Below are positions 56,531 through 64,000 of a stretch of 64,000 bases of DNA, in pieces. The stretch is from NCBI RefSeq assembly GCF_047675955.1, contig NC_132926.1:15691326-15755325 (forward strand). Direction: 5' to 3'. Positions within the stretch are counted from its first letter, which is position 1; every line of letters begins with the position of its first letter. The notes below the pieces were generated by a model, which did not search any database, had not been told where the DNA came from, and saw only the letters and a program-made list of their open reading frames with translations. The translations under genes and the position numbers were made by a program. The stretch is from Chlorocebus sabaeus. Taxonomy: Eukaryota; Chordata; Mammalia; Primates; Cercopithecidae.

Positions 56531-56984
56531 AGACAGAAAATGCCAAAAGACACGGGATGAGAATCTATATCTAAATTTTTCCAAAGTTTGCACCTCTTGC
56601 TACTTTATACCCATGCTTCATCCGCAACAGCAGCTATTTCTACAGATACAAAATGAAATAAAATAAAATAAATTCCTACACAACTGATTTGATAGCATGG
56701 ATGAATACCACTGCTACCTAATTTCTATGTATTAAAATACATTAAACTATATTTGACTTTGTGAATCCCTAGGATTAGGGAAAAAACTCTTTTCAGGAGG
56801 ATTGCAAGGAACTATGGATGTGGAGTATCTGCAATGGGATTTGGGTAGATGGCACAGTACTGAAGGTTCATAATAACTACAATCTCCAGCATTTCATGGG
56901 TACTTACTATGCATCCAACACCACCATAGGTGCTTTGTGCCTCTTGCAATTAATTTTTTTGTACAAACTTATAAGATGCCAGTT
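56531..56984. other. Mostly unassigned, MIR-like piece at 56877-56960
   Basis: An AAAAT run lies at 56655-56672. CATTTCATGGGTACTTACTATGC at about 56890 looks like a MIR start. Confidence 0.4.
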
Positions 56985-58240
56985 CATTCATTTGCTGGAT
57001 AAACATTCCTTCGTTGAACAAATAATGAGTACCTACTATGTCCCAAGAACTCTTCTAAGTGTCAGGAAAGCAAGAGGAAAAAGCAGAAAGAGGCCTGGCT
57101 TACCTTTCAAGTGAGGGAGATGGAACATAAACATAGTCAATCGGATGATTTAGGATAGCTGGATGGTCTCCGAGAGAAATTAAACCCGGTGATGTGCCAG
57201 GCAGTAACTAAGAGGAAGCTCATTAGATGAATGAATGGTCTGTCTGAAAAAGGCTTCTTTTGGTGATATCTGAGCTGAAGTCAGAAAGTTATAAGAAGCC
57301 AGCTGCAAAAAGAGAGTAGAGGGTTTCAGGCATCAAACTGTTACCAGAAAGGGGCCCAATTCAGACTCCAAGAGAAGGTTCTTGGATCTCACACAAGAAA
57401 GAGTTTTGGGCAAGTCTGTAAACTGAAAGCAAGTTTATTAAGAAAGTAAAGGAATAAAAGAATGGCTACTTCATAGGTAGAGCAGTGGCATGGGCCACTC
57501 AGCTGCTTATACTTATTGTTATTTCTTGATTATATGCTAAACAGAGGGTGGTTATTGACGAGTTTTCAAGGAAAGGCGTAGACAATATGGGGAGCTGAGG
57601 GTTCCTTTCTCCCGTTTTTAGAATGCACTGGGTAACTTCCTGACATTACCATGGCATATGTAAACTGTCATGGCACTGGTGGGAGTGTCTTTTAGAATGC
57701 TAATTCATTATAATTAGCATATAATGAGCCATGAGGACAACCAGAGGTCACTCTTGTCACCACCTTGGTTTTGGTGGGTTTTGGCTGGTTTCTTTACTAC
57801 AATGTGTTTTATCAGCAAGGTCTTTATAACCTTTATCTTGTGCTGATCTCTTATGTCATCCTGTGACTTAGAATGCCTAACCTTCTGAGAATCAAGCCCC
57901 GTAGGTCTCGGGCTTGTTTTACCCAGCCCCTATTGAAGATGGAGTGGCTCTGGTTCAAATGCCTCTGACAATACCTTATGAGGAGAATGAGTTGAGCATG
58001 CTAGAAAACGGGAAGAAAGTCAGTGCAGTTGGAGCCAGGTCTGGGAGGGTAAGAGACGCACCAGGGCCAGATAGTTCTATAACGTTATAGACCCGGACAG
58101 GGATTTAGAGTTTATTCTGAGTAAATGCAAACTCATCAGAGAGTCCTATGCAGGTGAGTGACATGATCTCATTTAGCATTCCCAAAGATCATTCTGACTT
58201 CGCAGCAATACCCAGTGGGGAAAGTGAGGGAGCCAGGGGG
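56985..58240 (+). mobile_element. L2 3' region split by an ERV1-type LTR
   Basis: CATTTGCTGGATAAACATTCC, GAGTACCTACTATGTCCCAAG and GAGCTGAAGTCAGAAAGTTAT before the LTR, then CACCAGGGCCAGATAG, GAGTTTATTCTGAGTAAATGC and GAGTGACATGATCTC after it, in consistent L2 order. Confidence 0.65.
57339..57970 (-). mobile_element. ERV1-type solo LTR, antisense
   Basis: Read on the minus strand it begins TGTCAGAGGCATTTGAACC (right end 57970) and ends GGTAACA (57339). It contains GAAATAACAATAAG, and AATAAACTTGC with a polyadenylation signal at 57434-57439. The 4-mers AAAC and ATAC at its edges differ at one base and may be the target duplication. It inserted into an L2. The family is widely dispersed in primates but I cannot name it securely. 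Confidence 0.7.
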
Positions 58241-58324
58241 TCGGCAAAAATGACAGCTGGGAAGTGGGACACAAAAGCATGGATTCCTATGAGGAGCTGA
58301 CTTGTTTTCGGGCAGGACCTTGAA

Positions 58325-58490
58325 AGTAAGTGCTATTATTATTCCCACTTTATAGAGGAGGGCATTGAGACTTGGAGTGATTTAGTGTTTGCTCGAAACC
58401 CCACAGCCATGGGGATGGGGGCGCTGAGATGAGAACCTCATCACTCTGACTCCAGAACCCCAGCTCTCACCTACTGTACTGTCTCCCTGT
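58325..58490 (+). mobile_element. MIR fragment
   Basis: GTGCTATTATTATTCCCACTTTATAGAGG, TGAGACTTGGAGTGATTTAG and CCCAGCTCTCACCTACTGTAC follow MIR order. Confidence 0.75.
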
Positions 58491-59850
58491 GGAGCATGGA
58501 GAGAGCCATTCCTGTTTCTTGGAGTTCCTTTTTGCTAAGAACCCTATCAAACCACACAGAGGAGGATGTGACCGTATCATTAGTTTTAGCATCTACCAGC
58601 TGATAGATGTTAACAATAATTAGAACCTTATTCCCATTTATTGGCAAATGAACCAACCTCAAATATATTCAATTGCACAGAAATTGTTTTTCTGATGCAG
58701 TCCCTTTTCAAACAAGCTTCTTTTTATTAGAGACAAAGGGTAGCATGATCTTTTAGGTCAGCACGCATATTTGTTCTTCAGAAACATCAACTATTTTGAT
58801 GACTAGGAAGTGGGGTACTGCATATGTACCATGAGCGCAACTACAGAGAAAGTTGAGTAAAGCTGACTCTGAAAAGTCTTAAGTGCCTAGAGAAAAAAAG
58901 GAATTGACTCTGACAAAAAAGTGCCTCGCACTACATGATGTAACTCTCATTATTCACATTGAAGGAGGCTTCTAACCTCCAAATTCATATTCTTCATTTC
59001 CTGTGCAGTGGTCCTTCAATTTCCCAGCCTCCAGGTCTTTTGGGTCAGATCCTCTTAAACCCTGGCATCCAACGCTGGCTGAGAAAGCCATTGACCTCTA
59101 TAACTCTCTTACCCAATCACTCTACCTACCATTCTTCTAAGTGAATGATTCCTTTCTGCAAATACAGTGCTTTCTCTAAGCCTCCAAGAAACAGTTAATG
59201 CTGGTGATTAATTCCCCTTTCCTACATACTCACTTCAAAGAGACGCGCCCTTAGTGGGCTCTGTAGTTTATTATCTCTTCTTTTGAAGCTAGCAAAGTTT
59301 AGTTTGCTTTAAGATAATAGTTCTCTCTCTTGAATATTAATGAAGAAAATCAAGTTTGAAACACATTAGGGTAAGTGACATAAAAAGCGATCAGGAATGT
59401 ATAATATCCCTGATTCTCTTCCAACACGTTGTTTATACAGGAAGGTATTTATTGAATGCCTACTGTGTGCTAATCTCTGTAACTTATATGAAACACATAG
59501 TACTTAATACTCTAATTAGAAAAAAATCTCCTTTAGACTTAAGAATTAGAATATGCATTTTAATTGATAATTAAATGCATTTTACAGTAAGTACCAATGG
59601 AAGGGTGTAAACAATTGCTTCATCAGGGAGAACTCTGAATGGAGTTGAAACCAAATTGAAACTGTCAAGGAGGACCGGGAATAGGCAGGCACTACTAACT
59701 GCTCCCTTGATTTGATAGCTCCCTTTTCTGTTTAGAAAGGGAAATCCAGATAGAGACAGTATTTCCCTTAAAGTGAGGCCATGTAACTATGTTTTGTTCA
59801 CTGAGAAGTAATGTATGCAACTTTCTGATGGAGTTTTAAAAGGAAGCTGT
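58491..59850. other. Unassigned sequence, 1.3 kb
   Basis: Only a short L2/MIR-like tail (AAGGTATTTATTGAATGCCTACTG) at about 59442-59465. No gene recognised. Confidence 0.5.
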
Positions 59851-60133
59851 GGCCAGGCATGGTGGCTCCCAGCACTTTGGGAGGCCGAGGTGGGTAGATC
59901 ATTTGAGGTCCAGAGTTCGTGACCAGCCTGTCCAACATGGTGAAACCCCGTCTCTACTAAATATACAAAAATTAGCCGGGTGTGGTGGCAGGCCTCTGTA
60001 ATCCCAGCTACTCGGGAGGCTGAGGCAGGAGAATCACTTGAACCTGGGAGGCGAAGGTTCAAGTGAGCCGAGATTGCGCCACTGCACTCCAATCTGAGCA
60101 ACAGAGTGAGACTCTTATCTCAAACAAATAAAA
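59851..60133 (+). mobile_element. Alu, sense
   Basis: GGCCAGGCATGGTGGCTCCC with the usual ACGCCTGTAAT block missing, then normal to a CAAACAAATAAAAG tail. Flanks TTAAAAGGAAGCTGT / GTAAAAAGAAGTTGT are a decayed duplication. Confidence 0.95.
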
Positions 60134-61612
60134 GTAAAAAGAAGTTGTTTGCCCTCCACCTCCTCTTTTTCTCCATCCAAAAGGCTGGAATGTGGACATG
60201 TTGCTAATAAGCTGGTTTGACCATGAGAAATGACAGCATTCTAGGAGAAAATGGTACAGGCAGATGGGAGTCACTCAGATCCCTGGGAGAAGGCTCTCGC
60301 AGAACTGCAACTTCCTAACCACGCAACTATCTCCAGACTGCTTCAGGAGAGATAAACAAAACTTCTATAATAGAGCCACTACCTTTGTGTGCCTCTGGTT
60401 TACGTTGACTTAGGCAGAACCATAACTAATAAAAGGACGCTGGGATGAGGGGTTCAGCTAATGCTCATTGGTTTATATTTAGATAAGTGAAATGGAAGCA
60501 GTAAGCAGAGTGAATTGATGTCAAGAGTTAGGAACACTAAAGCTGAGATAACAAACCTCATGACCTAAAAACCTATTAAATAAAGCAAATTAATTAGCTA
60601 GAGGACCTACAGACTTCTATCCTGAAAGAAGAGAAATAGAGAGTAGAGAGGAGCAGAAAGAGGAGGATGTAGTGATGGAAAATTATTTAGTAAACCACTG
60701 TGTGCAACTGACTTTGTTTGCAGATTATGGACCAAACTAAAATAAAATCATTCTTCCCTGGCAGTTGTCCAAAGTAATTGCTACCACCTGTTTTCTATGT
60801 GGCATGTTCAAGTTTTGGTAGAAAAGATTTCTTGCAAGCAGAACACCTCATTCTTGCTTGACTTGGGCAGTGAAATAATGGTTAAGAGCTCAGGAGCAAT
60901 GATGGGGAGATGAGCTTGCCAAGAGATTTAGATAACAGAAAAAAGACATAGGCCTCTATAAAACATGAGAAGCTCTGAAACAGCATCTTGGTTTAGGAAC
61001 TAGTAGCATCAGAGCAATTTCTCGGAGTGGTTTATTAATCTAACAAATCTGTATTCAAGTTTTACTGCATGGCAAGCATGTTGAGATTAATCTGATTGTG
61101 GTAATACAGGATATATAGCAACTTTTGCTATAAAATCATCACTTCAGAAGTGAGTGAAATGGACATCCATGAACGGTGGGGTGCTGTTAATTGAAAAGCT
61201 AAAATTAAAAGAAAAGGTATAAGAAATAGTCATGTTTATTTTAATCTAAAATGTTGTTTTCAGTAACTAACAATTGAACACAACTGATGCTCCAAGAAGA
61301 TGTGTTATATTTTTACAGTGTCTGTTCCCCACCTGGCACGTTTTCCTGTGCCCTGCCTGAGTCCCATGAGGCACCTTTGATGTTAGGGGCAAGTGTGAAG
61401 TATCAAAGGGCAAAGTGAAAAATGGAAATATGATGACTTTGTGGCTCTCTGTCTTATTTTCACATTATTTTTTTCTAGGAGCCTTTGTTGTGGTCTTTGC
61501 AACTGTCAGGTTATTAAAATATCTTAAATAGAAAAAGTGAGATGACTGTCCCTGCTGTTTTCCTAGTTAGGCTAGTTATCCTAATAGATCTTTTGGGAAA
61601 GAGATATTTAGA
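60134..61612. other. Unassigned sequence, 1.5 kb
   Basis: No gene or repeat recognised. Confidence 0.5.
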
Positions 61613-62070
61613 TGGTGTAGTGGGTTGAGGTAGCCCTAACTCAGAACTTCAGAATGCAACCTTCTTTGGAAATATTATCTTTGCAGATGGAATGAATTAA
61701 GATAAGGTCATTTCATCTACTGAGTTAAGATGGGTCCTAAATCCAGTGATTGGTGTCCTTATAAGAAAAGGAGAGGAAAGGAACAGACACAGTGGAGAGA
61801 GTGACCCGGGGAGGAAGGAGAAGTGAAAATGGAGGCGGTGACAAGAGTGAGATATGGATAAGCCCAAGAGTGCCAAGGCTTGTTGGGAGCCACCAAAAGT
61901 GAGGAGAAGGCAAGCAAGGGCTAGTCCTTGGAGCCTTAGAGAGAACAGGGCTCTGCCCACATCTTCATTTCAGATTTCTAGCCTCCAGAACTGTGAGGCA
62001 ATACATTTCTGTAGTTTCCTGCCACTCAATTTGTGACAATTTCTTATAGCAGTCCAGGGAATCTCACACA
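61613..62070 (+). mobile_element. MLT1-type MaLR solo LTR
   Basis: ATCTTTGCAGATGGAATGAATTAAG, ATTGGTGTCCTTATAAGAAAAGG and TTCTAGCCTCCAGAACTGTGAGG follow MLT1 LTR order, ending near CTCACACA. Frames through it on either strand are chance. Confidence 0.75.
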
Positions 62071-62339
62071 GATGTGCAGAATAAAGGATTGGCCTGGAGA
62101 CTCCCAGGAAAGATCCCAGGCCTTAGCCAAAGGGGCGTCAGGTGTGAGGCTGTGAAGGCGTGGACTTTGTAACAAACACAGAAATAAAGAGGTTAGTTAT
62201 AGACAATATCACATACACTGTCAATTAATCAGAATAAATAAATGCTAATAATAGAACTGGGGAGTAGGAAGAAGCAAAAATATTACAGATAGGGACTGTA
62301 AGGAAGAATTCTGCATTGAGGATTTAAAAAATCACTCCA

Positions 62340-62643
62340 GGCCAGGCACAGTGGCTCATGCCTGTAATCCCAGCACTTTGGGAGGCTAAGGCAGGTGAAT
62401 CACCTCAGGTCAGGAGTTCAAGACCAGCCTGGCCAACATGGTGAAACCCTGTGTGTACTAAAAATACAAAAAATTAGCCGGGTGTGGTGGCAGGCGCCTG
62501 TAATCCCAGGTACTCAGGAGGCGGAGGCAGGTGGAAGTTGCAGTGAGCTGAGATCGTGCCATTGCACTCCAGCCTGGGCAACAAGAGCTGTCTCTAAATA
62601 AATAAAGAAATAAATAAATAAATAAATAAATAAAGAAATAAAG
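62340..62643 (+). mobile_element. Alu, sense, AAAT-rich tail
   Basis: GGCCAGGCACAGTGGCTCAT to an (AAAT)n/(GAAAT)n tail. The right monomer lacks the GAGAATCGCTTGAACC block. Confidence 0.95.
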
Positions 62644-64000
62644 ATTTGCAGGCTCCTTCCCTAGGAGAGAATTCAGAGGGAGCACACTGCAGAACGAGGG
62701 CGATGGCTTCATCCTGAACTTTGAGGTTCATGTGGGACTCTCAGAACTATACTCTTGGTGGGTTACTTCAACTTTGTTTTAAACAGATCTTAGAGTCTGT
62801 GATCTTTCAGAGGGCTCAGGCAGACACCATTTTTTAAGGCATCAATTATATTAAAAAAAAAAAAAAGAAATGGCAAAATTATATTTTTAAAGTCGTGGTT
62901 GCTTTTCAGTATTTTATTTAACAGATTATATGTATTTGTCCATGTGTATCTGAAGATAACTTCTAAATATGAGGTTTTAAAGAATGTTAGCTCCAGGTTA
63001 CATAATCCTGCTATGGGTGTCTCACTCCACCTACCCTCACCCCACCTGGACCCTGTTAAAGACCTTTCTTCCTAAGCAAAGTTAAGTCAGAATCTCTCTT
63101 TGTGCTCCCTTCTATCCTTATTTCAACCATGATCCCAAATGAGATTGGATTAGAAGGAAGAGGACATTCGGCTACTATTTATATGTATAGAACTGCCTCC
63201 TTGTTTTTCTGGGTCACTTCACAGAACTGGAACTTTAGTTGCAGTTACAGATCAAGCCATGGTGACCTTAAATACGCATTTTTTTTTTTTTAATAGCTCA
63301 ACTCGACCACACACACACACAAAAATTGTTTTGGTGCCAAAAAGTGACAGCAATATTTTCCCAGGATGAAATGTGTTTTCAGCCAACAGCCAAATGGAAA
63401 CCTGCATTAGCAGATAAAGTACTAATCATCTCAACTCTAGGACAGCTGTTTTTGTCAAAGACAAATTCCTGAATAAACAGAGTTCAGTGGTGTACTCACA
63501 AATAGTCTATTCACATGAGAAAACCAATCACAAGAGATCTTTCAGGAAAATTGGCAGAGTCTGGCTAAGCAAGCTCCAGGCCTCTGCCTACCTGCAAAGT
63601 GAATCATTCGTTATCCCCCCGAGAAGGTACAATCTTCAGCCCAGGGCAAGGGTCAATAGCAATGCTGCGTGATGGAGGCCTACGTTTATGGCTATACGCA
63701 CTTTCTACCTGGTCTATGAATAAAAAGGCAGAGCTACCTCAGCATTATCATTCCCTTGACCTTCATGAGTGCAGCTGTCCCAGCAGGGGAAAGAAACAGC
63801 GGGGGAAGAAAAGGGAAAATTAAAATGTTAAAAACGATATTATGGCTCGTTTGTGACCTTTAAGAAAAAATTAGACTTGAGAATGTTAGGTTGGAGTGGA
63901 TACACCAAAGTCTGACAGCTGTAAAGGTATGGATTTCTTTTCCTGAGTAGCTTTCTACCAAAATCTTAAGCAATAAGCAGACCCTGTGCATTTCTTGCTG
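62644..64000. other. Unassigned sequence to the window end
   Basis: A13 run at about 62853-62865, T run at 63279-63290 and a short (CA)n at 63309-63322. No gene, RNA or interspersed repeat recognised. Confidence 0.5.

Noticed and set aside
56198..56593. 131-codon minus-strand frame
   Set aside because: It crosses a MIR-like fragment in part, has no recognisable domain, and no splice or start context supports it.
56198..57114. Possible processed pseudogene between 56.2 and 57.1 kb
   Set aside because: No poly(A) tail, target duplication or recognisable parent protein could be seen.
61697..62036. Leucine-rich frame resembling a signal peptide on the minus strand, and a plus-strand frame
   Set aside because: Both are within the MLT1 LTR.

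Overview
This window is primate nuclear DNA, probably from an Old World monkey (macaque/baboon type). About two dozen Alu elements make it primate. Two of them (48132-48406 and 49700-50003) carry the run GTGGCCGGATCTCAGC with CACCTCGCCCGGCTAG, a variant I associate with cercopithecine AluY lineages rather than human ones. I see no protein-coding exon, tRNA, rRNA or other functional RNA gene that I can support. The open reading frames are chance frames through Alus, LTRs and LINE relics. The stretch is AT-rich and looks intergenic or deep-intronic.

Layout. 1-5 kb: the end of a Tigger DNA transposon, a MaLR solo LTR (TSD AGTAT) with an Alu inside it, an ERV1-type LTR, a MER5A, a nearly intact ERVK-class solo LTR (3735-4605) and a hAT relic. 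5.7-11 kb: an Alu, then a complete MaLR provirus (LTR-internal-LTR, 7140-10460) carrying three Alus, then an inverted MER5A pair. 11-30 kb: sparse old repeats (L1M, L2, MIR, an MLT1 LTR) between unassigned sequence, with a 16-bp perfect inverted repeat and a 60-bp tandem duplication. 30-41 kb: the most rearranged part, with three 5'-inverted (twin-primed) L1s, a second inverted MER5A pair split by one of them, and two short local copy-and-paste insertions. 41-64 kb: more Alus including the two young ones, an antisense L1, ERV1-type LTRs at 54.4 and 57.3 kb, an MLT1 LTR at 61.6 kb, and L2/MIR relics.

The most interesting signal is a pair of templated insertions. Positions 31040-31115 reappear at 33535-33610 (74 of 76 bases identical by eye) inside the inverted L1. 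Positions 36178-36242 reappear at 37161-37225 (63 of 65 identical), followed by a perfect 13-bp hairpin and a repeat of the target site. Both look like local replication template switching. I found no convincing undescribed gene system. Repeat family names come from memory of consensus sequences and need a RepeatMasker check, especially the ERV LTR subfamilies.
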